Made by a program: the position numbers and the translations under genes. The notes under the pieces were generated by a model, which was not told the origin of the DNA, did no database searches, and was given only the letters and a program-made list of their open reading frames with translations. Positions 46,049 through 54,070 of a DNA stretch of 64,000 nt are shown here, in pieces (the stretch's first letter is position 1; each line of letters starts with the position of its first letter). This DNA comes from Rickettsiaceae bacterium (lineage in GTDB: Bacteria > Pseudomonadota > Alphaproteobacteria > Rickettsiales > UBA1997): assembly GCA_021323225.1 (NCBI GenBank), contig JAJTCH010000002.1, forward strand, positions 202,425 to 266,424. The letters run 5' to 3'.

Positions 46049-46493
46049 AAGACGTTAAGTAAAAAAATTGTTAAACTTAGGAATAATTAAACTTAGGAAA
46101 GATCAGAAATGTGCTTAATTAAACTAATTTCTCCTCTAGATATTTTCAAGACTATTTGCCGCTCTGTAATTTCCTATTTATTTGAAAGAGCTAAGTGTTT
46201 CTAAGTTGCAGGCCGTAAAACAATCATTTATTGTTCTATACAAAATTATTTGATGTATTTAGATATTAAATGATATAAAATTGATTTTTTTCTTCTAAGG
46301 CCTTATAGATTTTTTATATTATTTAACTTATTGATTCTAACCTTGTCATTTCACTTTGTATCGTGGTTAGTTCTTTCCTGGTTTATTGTTATCTGGGTTA
46401 TTTTCCAGGGTTAGATCCTTCCACTTTCTTCACATCTTAACTCATATTTTTACACGGAGCCTTTTTTAGCGCTGCTCGGTAGAAATGCTGCTT
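46049..46493. other. Gene-poor A+T-rich region upstream of the Hsp20 gene
   Basis: I see no coding signature on either strand. The one recognisable feature is a direct repeat, TTAAACTTAGGAA at 46071-46083 and again at 46087-46099, offset by 16 bases. It starts 23 bases upstream of the Hsp20 start and could be a regulatory site. The remainder looks like decayed intergenic sequence. Confidence 0.5.
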
Positions 46494-46713
46494 ACCTTAA
46501 AATAAAATCAACAAATATAAGCATTAATTATTTAGGTTGGACTTTTTATTTACTAATAATATATTTCACTTGCTTCTATTAGTTAATCTAATTCCAGAAG
46601 CGATTAGAATTAATCAACCTTTTAGTTATAACTAAAAAATCCTCTTAATTACTGTCTGTTGTTGGCTTTTATTGTCCTTCGGGCAAATGCTAAGAATAGA
46701 TTATTAATGTTCA

Positions 46714-46866
46714 GTCGGTAAGTGGCAAACTTCCGCAATTTATGCAGCAAGTGCCAATCTTGCCTTTAATGAAATTGGGGATTTAGAAGTTAAGCTTGAT
46801 GCGTCTTATTCCTTTATTGACGCAGTAAGTGAGGTCAAAGTAAGTAAGTCAGGTTGGAAATTCTAA
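46714..46866 (+). pseudogene. Remnant of an outer-membrane beta-barrel protein (copy A, C-terminus)
   Basis: Fifty codons remain readable before a TAA. They encode KWQTSAIYAASANLAFNE followed by VKLDASYSFIDAVS and end in SGWKF. Alternating polar and hydrophobic residues and a terminal Phe are what the last strands of an outer-membrane barrel look like. There is no start codon or upstream domain; a stop precedes the stretch in frame. It is the first of two similar fragments, so it is best read as a decayed duplicate gene. Confidence 0.5.
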
Positions 46867-46970
46867 AAACCCTTGCAGTTTATAGTTTCTAATTAAGTCA
46901 GTTATTTTCTTCGGGTATCTTGACTGCCAAAAATGCTTTTAGGATATCTTAACTAAATATAGCAAAACCA

Positions 46971-47111
46971 ATGGCTCAAAATAAAAAATTCTATTTTTTA
47001 GCTTTATTACTTGCAGCGCTATTTTTGGTGCCTGCCGCTTATGCCCAGCCAGATCAAGCTCCCGCCAATCAGCAAAACCAGCTTTCTACATTGCTGACAT
47101 CCACAAAATAA
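46971..47111 (+). pseudogene. 46-codon ORF with signal peptide, truncated TpsB-like N-terminus
   Basis: The ORF starts MAQNKKFYFLALLLAALF, has a cleavage site at AYA-Q and stops after LLTSTK. The start, the hydrophobic core and the AYAQ/VYAQ cleavage site followed by a Gln-rich stretch match the intact TpsB-type gene at 47533 (MTKNKFYFPILFLIAMF, VYAQ). The spacer upstream is also similar. It is therefore most likely the truncated first copy in the tandem duplication. It could still be a short expressed secreted peptide. Confidence 0.5.
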
Positions 47112-47289
47112 GATCCATTAATATAAACATTAATCGTTTGAATTGGACTCTTCGGTTACTACTGGTACATAGATGCTGCTTTTTATAAAAATTTATAATT
47201 AGCAATTGATTATTTAGTAACATTTTTAACTATAGTAACTTACGTTCTGGCAAGAGTGATCATATTGACATTTTCCATCTGTGAATCTA

Positions 47290-47442
47290 ATTGGTGGTAA
47301 ATGGAAAACTTCCGCAATTTATGGTATTGGTGCCAATTTCAATTTTAATGAGAATTGGGGAATTAAGGCTGAGTTTGATGCTTAATTTAATGCGCTTTAT
47401 ACCTTTCCACTACAGTGAGTAAAGTCAGATTGAATGTTCTAA
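47290..47442 (+). pseudogene. Remnant of an outer-membrane beta-barrel protein (copy B)
   Basis: The frame reads IGGKWKTSAIYGIGANFN, continues with NENWGIKAEFDA and is then interrupted by TAA and TGA within the barrel-like stretch FNALYTFPLQ. The N-E-N-W-G-I-K-A-E motif is typical of periplasmic turns and strands in opacity-type and OmpA-type porins. It aligns with copy A at 46714. With no start and two stops, it is a pseudogene fragment. Confidence 0.5.
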
Positions 47443-47532
47443 AACTGGCGTAGTTGTAACTTCTAGTTCTTTTCTATTAAGGTATCTCAATTGCGAAAAT
47501 AGTTTTTGAGATGCTCCTATATCAAGAATCCA

Positions 47533-49314
47533 ATGACCAAAAATAAATTTTATTTCCCGATTTTATTCCTTATTGCAATGTTCTTGGGCCAGGATGTTTA
47601 TGCCCAGCAAAATCAAGATATTATCAACCAACAAGACTGGATCTCCCGCCAGCAACAAAGGAAAATTGAGGAAGAAAAAAGAGCGCAAGAACAAGAAAAT
47701 ATAAAAAAAGAACGCAACCGCAAAAAAGAAGATGGCAAAAATACACAAAAGAATTTGCCAGTTAATGGTGCATCTCCTTCCTGTTTTTTCATCAATGAAA
47801 TTAATTTAATGGGCGCCAATTCCCTTTCTGATTTTGAAAAGAAAAGACTTGTCGCGCCATTTATCGGCAAATGTATGACGCAAGAAGCTTTGGCAGAAGT
47901 GGTTAGAAAAGTGAATAGCTATTATCAAAGCAAAGGCTATATCACCACGCAAGTCATAGTGCCGCAGCAAAATTTGACAAATGGAGTTTTTGAGTTGGAA
48001 ATTATTGAAGGGAGAATTGAAAATATTTCTCTTGGAAAAGACCGGATGATTGAAGATATGCGTGAGTTCACCGCCTTTGGCACTGTGGAAGGTGATGTTT
48101 TAAATATTAATGACATCAATCAAGGTGTTTATCAACTCAACCGTCTGCCTTCAAGTCACGCAGTGATGAAAATTGAACCAGGCACTGAAAGCGGTTATAG
48201 TAAAATTGTCCTTGATGATAATAGAACTTTTCCAGCCAGATTTAGCGCCAATAAAGATAATTTAGGAAATAAATTTACTGGAATTCAACGCACAAATTTC
48301 ACTTCAAATTTCGATAATTTGCTGTTTTTAAATGACAGTTTAAATTTGGGTTATACCGCCAATTTTCATGACGATAACCAGATCAAAGATCTCAAAGCAT
48401 TTTCCGGCGGCCTTTCAATTCCTTTCGCCTATAACACATTTTCCTATGATTATTCACGCAGTGAATTTAGGGGGCAAAATGCCGGAATTAGCGGGCCGAT
48501 AAGTTTAACTGGTTTTTCTGAACAAAATAAATTTGGTGCTGACCGTGTTTTGTTTAACAACACCAGTTTGCGATTGGCAGCTGATACTTCCTTAACTGTT
48601 AAAAGATCTGCCAGCTATATTAACGGATCAAAAATCAGCACTTCAGAGCGCCGCTTGTCAGTTGCCGATTTCGGATTTTCTCTGTCTTCTTATTTAAGCG
48701 ATACAACAAATATTTATCTCAAACCTTCTTATTCAAGAGGTTTAAAAATTATGAATGCCGAGCAAGATGAGGCAAATGAACCATCTTCCAATCCCAAATC
48801 GCAATTTGAAGTTTTTAAACTTTATGCCTCAGCTTCAAAAAGATTAGCCATTCCAAAACTAAATGCGCCTTTAATTCTATCATCTGAAATGACCGGCCAG
48901 TTTTCTAAAGACACCCTTTTCGGAACAGAGCAAATTTCAGTTGGTGGGTATTATTCCGTGCGCGGTTTCCGTGAAGATTACATCAATGGCGATTCCGGCT
49001 ATTATTTTAGAAACAAAGCTAATGTTAATATCGGCTCCCTTGCTGCATCATTGATAAATAACCAAGATTCCATCTATGCCATTGCCTTAAACAAATTCAA
49101 GCTTGAACCATTTTATGATTATGGTTATGCGAGAAATAAATATGACGGATCAGACGGCCGCCTCTCCGGTGCCGGCATCAAAACCATTTTTGACAGCAAA
49201 TATCTAAACGCTTCCCTAACCTACGCCGCTGCCATCAGCAAATCAAAACTCATCACCTCTTTGGAGAGAGAAAATAAAATGCTTTATTTTGAAGTTGGGG
49301 TGGGGATAAATTAA
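47533..49314 (+). CDS. TpsB-type transporter (ShlB/FhaC/HecB family)
   Basis: This outer-membrane pore of two-partner secretion would export a large TpsA exoprotein. From the ATG at 47533 it has 593 residues; a TTG at 47506 would add nine residues before the signal peptide and is less likely. A signal peptide ends at VYAQ. A charged Gln/Lys/Glu-rich helix follows (about 25-75), then a POTRA_2 domain (CFFINEINLMGANSLSDF; YYQSKGYITTQVIVPQQNL; FELEIIEGRIENI; about 80-160). The C-terminal 16-strand barrel contains SVGGYYSVRGFREDYINGDSG, the conserved VRGF motif of strand-loop L6. No TpsA gene is adjacent on either side. Confidence 0.9.
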   Translation: MTKNKFYFPILFLIAMFLGQDVYAQQNQDIINQQDWISRQQQRKIEEEKRAQEQENIKKERNRKKEDGKNTQKNLPVNGASPSCFFINEINLMGANSLSDFEKKRLVAPFIGKCMTQEALAEVVRKVNSYYQSKGYITTQVIVPQQNLTNGVFELEIIEGRIENISLGKDRMIEDMREFTAFGTVEGDVLNINDINQGVYQLNRLPSSHAVMKIEPGTESGYSKIVLDDNRTFPARFSANKDNLGNKFTGIQRTNFTSNFDNLLFLNDSLNLGYTANFHDDNQIKDLKAFSGGLSIPFAYNTFSYDYSRSEFRGQNAGISGPISLTGFSEQNKFGADRVLFNNTSLRLAADTSLTVKRSASYINGSKISTSERRLSVADFGFSLSSYLSDTTNIYLKPSYSRGLKIMNAEQDEANEPSSNPKSQFEVFKLYASASKRLAIPKLNAPLILSSEMTGQFSKDTLFGTEQISVGGYYSVRGFREDYINGDSGYYFRNKANVNIGSLAASLINNQDSIYAIALNKFKLEPFYDYGYARNKYDGSDGRLSGAGIKTIFDSKYLNASLTYAAAISKSKLITSLERENKMLYFEVGVGIN

Positions 49315-49340
49315 TTTTTTCTCACAATCTTTGTCTATCT

Positions 49341-50411
49341 ATGATACTTCTCTCTGACATCAATGCAATTGATATAGCCATCAAAATAGATGATATAGAT
49401 ACCGTAAAAGAGATGCTTATGCCGGAAAATTATGAAGACGGTCTGAGAAATTATAAAGCCAAAAAGTCCTGCACATTTTTATCGCAAGCATCCAAATTTG
49501 GAGCTATTAAGGTAATGGAATATTTGGTGGACATATGTGGGGCAGATATATATGTCAATGATAATGAGGCTTTCCGTCGTTCGGCACTTTACAAAAAGAT
49601 AGAACCAATGGATTTTCTGTTGAATAGAGCCGATCCATCAATGCATCAGCATATGCTGCATGCAAATAATAACGAAGTTTTTCATATAGCAGGAAGTTAC
49701 GGACATATAGAAAAAATAGAATATCTGTTAAACAGAGTTGGTAATGAAAGACGGGAGGAAATAGTTGGCTCATATAAGAAATGGAATTTTGCCAATACAT
49801 TAGAAGAAGGGCAACATCTGCCTTTGTTGCTATATATATGCGCTTTGCTGCCCGAAAATGAGCGGGAAGGAAAATTAATAGATTTTAAGGCTAAATTACT
49901 AATTTCTAGGCGAGGTTCTGTTGTTAATATGGAAGAAGATGAAGAAGAAAATAAAGATCTTTCGCCCGAGCCAGCGACAAGAAATTTTCCAGTTAAACCA
50001 TTTCTACGAAATCAATATGCATTGGAAGCCATTCAGTTGGCGGCAAATCTCATATCATGGTCAGAACTGAGAGGGGTAGAATTTAGCGCAGCACAATTAA
50101 TTTCCATAGCATGCAAAGAAGAAAGTATGGGAAATATAAGCAGAAATGAAATGGTAGCTGAATATTTGCCAAACCAACTTGCTTCCATCGTTAGTGAATA
50201 TCTCAGTGCAGATGTGGGGTTAATAAATGACGCCATGAAATCCAAAGAAAAACCTTGGATGGAAGATTTTAAGAGATTACTAGAAATAATGGATTCATTA
50301 AAGGATGAAAAAGAGCAAGCTTCTCAGCCTGCTAGTGCAGTTCGAGTTAGATCTGGTAGTATAGCTCGGTTAATTGGAGCAACCGGTATTAATATAGAAA
50401 GTTTTAATTGA
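49341..50411 (+). CDS. Ankyrin-like repeat protein, paralog 1 of 3
   Basis: The 356-residue product is cytosol-type (no signal or membrane segment). It is the first of three related genes. The N-terminal half has degenerate ankyrin-like helix pairs: LSQASKFGAIKVMEYLVDIC then GADIYVNDNEAFRRSALYK, and NNEVFHIAGSYGHIEKIEYL then NRVG. The shared middle motif LPLLLYICALLPENERE (near residue 160) follows. The shared C-terminal region has LEAIQLAANLIS, EFSAAQLISIACKEE and LASIVSEYLSADVGLIND. Ankyrin proteins of intracellular bacteria are often secreted effectors; here that is inference. It follows the TpsB gene by 26 bases. Confidence 0.7.
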   Translation: MILLSDINAIDIAIKIDDIDTVKEMLMPENYEDGLRNYKAKKSCTFLSQASKFGAIKVMEYLVDICGADIYVNDNEAFRRSALYKKIEPMDFLLNRADPSMHQHMLHANNNEVFHIAGSYGHIEKIEYLLNRVGNERREEIVGSYKKWNFANTLEEGQHLPLLLYICALLPENEREGKLIDFKAKLLISRRGSVVNMEEDEEENKDLSPEPATRNFPVKPFLRNQYALEAIQLAANLISWSELRGVEFSAAQLISIACKEESMGNISRNEMVAEYLPNQLASIVSEYLSADVGLINDAMKSKEKPWMEDFKRLLEIMDSLKDEKEQASQPASAVRVRSGSIARLIGATGINIESFN

Positions 50412-50470
50412 GATCGATCGATTTCTGACAATCTCTGCCTCTGACAAAACTCATTTTTTGATTCATTAAC

Positions 50471-50752
50471 TACATTCGTTCTCTGAACCCATCTTTCACC
50501 TTGAAATTCAGTTCTTCCATGTAGAGTTTTTTATTGACAATTATCAACATTTCTCCATCTGCTAAAGCTATTGCATTAATCGGCACATCTTTTTTTAAAC
50601 ATTCAGTCAGATAATCAAGAGCGATTTTGGCTCCTTGAGTTATTGGTTCACATCTTCCCAGCGTTGTGTTGAATCTGATATTATAACTTCCGTCATCATG
50701 GGCATTTGAATTCTTTCGCTTCTTTAAAAACAGCTTTATTGCCGCTTTTCAT
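50471..50752 (-). pseudogene. Gene remnant, possibly TauD/TfdA-type dioxygenase C-terminus
   Basis: On the minus strand an open stretch reads HDDGSYNIRFNTTLGRCE, then PITQGAKIALDYLTECL and, after INAIALADGEMLIIVNKK, ends at the TAG at 50471-50473. Another frame just upstream gives MKSGNKAVFKEAKEF before a stop, so the start is frameshifted. The pattern of an acidic helix followed by L-x-D/P-G-E/D-M/L-L-I-x-x-N resembles the end of Fe(II)/2-oxoglutarate dioxygenases of the TauD/TfdA type. The match is weak and the final metal-binding His is not seen. Confidence 0.3.
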
Positions 50753-50767
50753 GAGAAAAGAGAAAAC

Positions 50768-51428
50768 ATGAATTAAGAAATCCCCTCAATCATCATTGGA
50801 TTTTCTGAATTGTTAAAGAAGAGATGGGCAGTCCTAAAACATCGGAAGAATATAGCGAATATGCTACGGCAATTAGCCAGGCAGCAACAGGATTAAATGA
50901 AATTATCCGTGATCTTTTAGATGTGGGGTCACTTGCTTCGGGAAATTTCTCTGCTGATTTAAGTAAGAAAATTGACGCTAAAGAGCTGATCGAAAGGTTG
51001 GTGAAAATGAATTATAATTTTGCTGCCAAAAGGAAAATTCTGTTAACCAAACAAATTGACGAAGATAGCTCTAATCAACCTGGATGCAAAACGCATGAAA
51101 CAGATTTTGTCTAATCTTGTCTCTAATGCCATCAAATATAGTCCGGAGCAAACCGAAATAAAAATTATCGCCAAAAATATTTTTTAAAAAGGAAAGAAAT
51201 ATCTTCAAATTACTGTTTCTGACCAAGGATTTGGTATGACTAAAAACAAACCGAACTGGCCTTTGAAAAATACCAAACTCTTCAAATCCTAATGCTGGTA
51301 AAGTTGATTCATTCGGGCTTGGCTTGCCAATTACAAAACATCTAATTGAAATTCAAAAAGGAACGATTGAAGTAAAATCTACAGTGAATAAAGGAACGGA
51401 TTTCATTCTTAGGTTTCCTTATATTTAA
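50768..51428 (+). pseudogene. Broken sensor histidine kinase
   Basis: Pieces of a HisKA/HATPase kinase appear in order but in several frames. IIIGFSELLKK comes from the H-box helix. The longest open piece (50824-51114) holds SEEYSEYATAISQAATGLNE and DLLDVGSLASG. After a frameshift there is MKQILSNLVSNAIKYSPEQ (N-box). Beyond a TAA comes YLQITVSDQGFGM (G1), and finally SFGLGLPITKHLIEIQKG (G2) and GTDFILRFPYI. The order and motifs fit PAS-type kinases such as PleC/DivJ relatives. The phospho-acceptor His region is damaged. At least three frame breaks make it non-functional. Confidence 0.8.
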
Positions 51429-51562
51429 AATTCATTTTAGGTTACACACTATCCAGCGCTGATTCAGTGCATCTTCTAAGTTCTATCTCAAGAAATCCTT
51501 GTAATTATTGCCAGTAAGGTAAAGCATTGGCCAAGCAGTAATTAACCATTTATCAAATCACC

Positions 51563-52675
51563 ATGAAATTTTTATCCCATGCGGCAGAACGGATGGATTC
51601 TGAATATGGCTCTTTATATCCGGCATTTTTTAAATCTATTGGGCAAGACGATCTGAAGATATTTAGGAAAATAATCTCACCAGAGAATTATAAGCAGGCA
51701 TGTGAGGAATATCTTGAACATACCAGGAGTCGTCTTTTGTCGGATGTGGCTGCTTTTGGTGCTGTAAAGATAATAGAATATTTAATAAATGAATGTGGGG
51801 CAAATATAAGAGAGGGAAGTAATGAGGCTTTACGACGTGCGGCAGAAAATAAAGAGATAGAAACAACAGAGTTATTTTTAGATAAAATTGATCCAACGGA
51901 ATGTCCCAGATTTGTTTTGCTTGCTTTGCGTTCTGCAATGGGAGGTATGCTTAGGATAAGAGAAATCAGGCCAGAAGAGCTAAAAAAGACATTAAATTTT
52001 TCTTTATTTCTGGTGGCAAAATATGGGAGTGCATCAGATGTGGAATGGATAACGAGTGAAGCGCAACACAAGGCGACGCATGAGGAAATACTGCGCGAGA
52101 ATCAATATATGTTTTCTTTTGCAATAGAAAGGGATTCTATACCTGTTTTGTTATATCTATGCGCCTTGCTTCCGGAAAATGAACGCGAACAGAAATTATT
52201 AGAATTGCGTAACCAATATTCTGTAGAAAGCGAAGAAAAGGATGATTCGCCAAATAAAACACAGCCGAATTCTTCAACCATAAGATTCCTTCATCATTCA
52301 GACGCATTGGCGGCTGCAAATGTTGCATCTGCTCTTGTAGAACTGTGTGCAAAATTTGAACTTAGCGCAATCAGGGTAATTTCTCTAGGGTGTAAGGAAA
52401 AGAGGGAAATGGATATTGCCAATATGCATCAAATTTTAACTGATCACATATCGCGCGACGGAGCTTTTATTGTGAATGAATATTTGGGCTTTGATCCTGA
52501 AATTATGGATATAAAGGATAGATTTGCAAAGGCGGGAGCAAGAGAAATTTTATTAATAGAAAATTTTAATAAGCTCGAAAAAATGTTGGGTCCGATAATT
52601 GCTAAAGAAGGCTTGCGTGTTGCCAGTGTTGTTAGATTATCGGATGAGAATTCAAAACAATTTTCATCCAGATAA
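51563..52675 (+). CDS. Ankyrin-like repeat protein, paralog 2 of 3
   Basis: This 370-residue soluble protein is related to the neighbours at 49341 and 52862. It has the common N-terminal block (LKIFRKIISPENYKQACEEY, then LSDVAAFGAVKIIEYLINEC, GANIREGSNEALRRAAENK) and the middle motif IPVLLYLCALLPENERE near residue 200. The C-terminal region contains ALAAANVASALVELC, ELSAIRVISLGCKEK and AFIVNEYLGFDPEIMD. The ankyrin units are degenerate, as in paralog 1. It lies after the broken kinase and is followed by paralog 3 after 186 bases. Its function is unknown; a host-interacting role is a guess from family habits. Confidence 0.7.
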   Translation: MKFLSHAAERMDSEYGSLYPAFFKSIGQDDLKIFRKIISPENYKQACEEYLEHTRSRLLSDVAAFGAVKIIEYLINECGANIREGSNEALRRAAENKEIETTELFLDKIDPTECPRFVLLALRSAMGGMLRIREIRPEELKKTLNFSLFLVAKYGSASDVEWITSEAQHKATHEEILRENQYMFSFAIERDSIPVLLYLCALLPENEREQKLLELRNQYSVESEEKDDSPNKTQPNSSTIRFLHHSDALAAANVASALVELCAKFELSAIRVISLGCKEKREMDIANMHQILTDHISRDGAFIVNEYLGFDPEIMDIKDRFAKAGAREILLIENFNKLEKMLGPIIAKEGLRVASVVRLSDENSKQFSSR

Positions 52676-52861
52676 TCAAACGGAAAATTTCTTCCATTTC
52701 TAAACCCCCTCTCAAAAATACTGGATTTTTTAATCATTAGCACCTCTCATAACCAATATCTAGTACTTTTATGATAACGATCTAGCCCTACTAAATAGTC
52801 TTGAATGATTTCTCTTTCCTCAAACAAATTGGCAATTTGCTTTAATTAACTTTCTTTATCT

Positions 52862-54049
52862 ATGAAGTCATTAAGAGAACGCAAAATTCTTAAATTACGG
52901 AAAGTTATTAAAGACGACGATCTTTCTACATTTAAGAAGATGGTGACGCCAGAAAATCATAAAAGAATTCATGAAGAATATAGGCTTTATGAAAGCGAAA
53001 GCCCCCTATCATATGCTGCCCATTTTGGCGCTATGAACATAATGGAATATCTAATCTATGAATGTAGTGCTGATATTCATTACGGAGAGAATCGGGTTTT
53101 GAAATCTGCACTCTATGCTGACAAAGTAGAAGTGGCTGAATGGCTTTGGGGCATGATTAAGCCAAATATGCTAGAAGGAGCATTTCGAAATATTATATTT
53201 GATAGCGATTGTTTTAGAGATGGAAAACCCGAGACGCGCCGATGGATTTTATCCAAATCTACTCCACAAATATGTCTAAAATTATTGAAAGACTATCATA
53301 TTATTGAAGATTCGGACATAGATATGATGGAATGGATATTTAAAAACATAGACCTCGAATCATGGGAAGCTTTATTGCATGCAAATAATAACAAAGTTTT
53401 TTTGAAAGCGGCAAAAAAGGGGCAGATAGAAATGATGGAATGGTTATTAAATAAGGTTGGTGAAGAAAGAAAGCCGGAGATAGTCAAATTATATCAGAAT
53501 CTGGATTTTAAATTCGTAAGAAAATCTTTGCCATTATTCTTATATATATGCGCCCTAATTCCGGGAGATGAATGGGAGCGGCAAATATTCCAATACAGAG
53601 AATATTTTGCGGAGGAGAAGCAAGCAAATTCCTCGCCTCTTGAAATATTGCTAGAAAGTCCTGACATATTCAAAATTATTCAGCTAGCGACAAATCTTAT
53701 ATCATCTCCAAAACTTAAAGAGAGGGGATTTAGCCCAGCTGGCCTGATTCATATGGCATGCCAAGCAGGAAACATTGCAGAGAAAGAAAAGGATATTTTA
53801 GCAAGATATAAAGAAGTAAATAATCATCTGACAACAGAGTCAGCGTTGATTGTGGCTGAATATCTTAACCCGAATGCCAGAATAATGATTAGAGCAAATG
53901 AACCTGATGAATCTTTGGGGAAATCTTTAGAAAGTTTCAGAGAGTTGAGAGGGTTGATAAGTCCAGTGCAACCTGCAGCAGAAGTAAAAATAAATAACGC
54001 CACCCAATTAGCAGGGAAAAGAAAGGATCAATGCTGCAATGTTTCTTAA
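52862..54049 (+). CDS. Ankyrin-like repeat protein, paralog 3 of 3
   Basis: At 395 residues this is the longest of the three related proteins. It has the same opening block (LSTFKKMVTPENHKRIHEEY, LSYAAHFGAMNIMEYLIYEC, SADIHYGENRVLKSALYAD). An extra pair of ankyrin-like units precedes the middle motif (DMMEWIFKNIDLESWEALL; NNKVFLKAAKKGQIEMMEWL, LNKVGEERKPEIV). The middle motif is LPLFLYICALIPGDEWER. The C-terminal region has IIQLATNLISS, GFSPAGLIHMACQAG and ALIVAEYLNPNARIM. The NNxVF-GxIExxEWLLNxVG unit is shared closely with paralog 1. Its end is 21 bases from the convergent efflux gene. Confidence 0.7.
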   Translation: MKSLRERKILKLRKVIKDDDLSTFKKMVTPENHKRIHEEYRLYESESPLSYAAHFGAMNIMEYLIYECSADIHYGENRVLKSALYADKVEVAEWLWGMIKPNMLEGAFRNIIFDSDCFRDGKPETRRWILSKSTPQICLKLLKDYHIIEDSDIDMMEWIFKNIDLESWEALLHANNNKVFLKAAKKGQIEMMEWLLNKVGEERKPEIVKLYQNLDFKFVRKSLPLFLYICALIPGDEWERQIFQYREYFAEEKQANSSPLEILLESPDIFKIIQLATNLISSPKLKERGFSPAGLIHMACQAGNIAEKEKDILARYKEVNNHLTTESALIVAEYLNPNARIMIRANEPDESLGKSLESFRELRGLISPVQPAAEVKINNATQLAGKRKDQCCNVS

Positions 54050-54070
54050 AATTATCTTCTATAAAACTGA

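Larger units (their letters stand above)
46494..47533 (+). repeat. Degenerate tandem duplication, two units
   Basis: Two diverged copies of one segment follow each other, about 46494-47104 and 47105-47533. Anchor points align in the same order in both. The first is a block around GCATTAATT/ACATTAATC followed by TTGGACT. The second is an outer-membrane-protein remnant with the shared words TGG-AA-ACTTCCGCAATTTATG. The third is a GGTATCTyrACTGC-like spacer. The fourth is a signal-peptide start (ATG GCT CAA AAT AAA and ATG ACC AAA AAT AAA). The second unit runs into the intact TpsB gene; the first ends in a stopped fragment. Confidence 0.6.
50412..51562. other. Decayed region between ankyrin-like paralogs 1 and 2
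   Basis: This 1.15-kb stretch has no intact gene. It holds a minus-strand remnant at about 50471-50752 and a broken plus-strand histidine kinase at about 50768-51428, both listed separately. The remaining about 130 bases before the second paralog are plain A+T-rich sequence. Confidence 0.7.

Noticed and set aside
46049-47533. Insertion sequence as cause of the gene-poor region
   Set aside because: I found no transposase fragment or terminal inverted repeats; the tandem OMP/signal-peptide duplication explains the visible similarity better.
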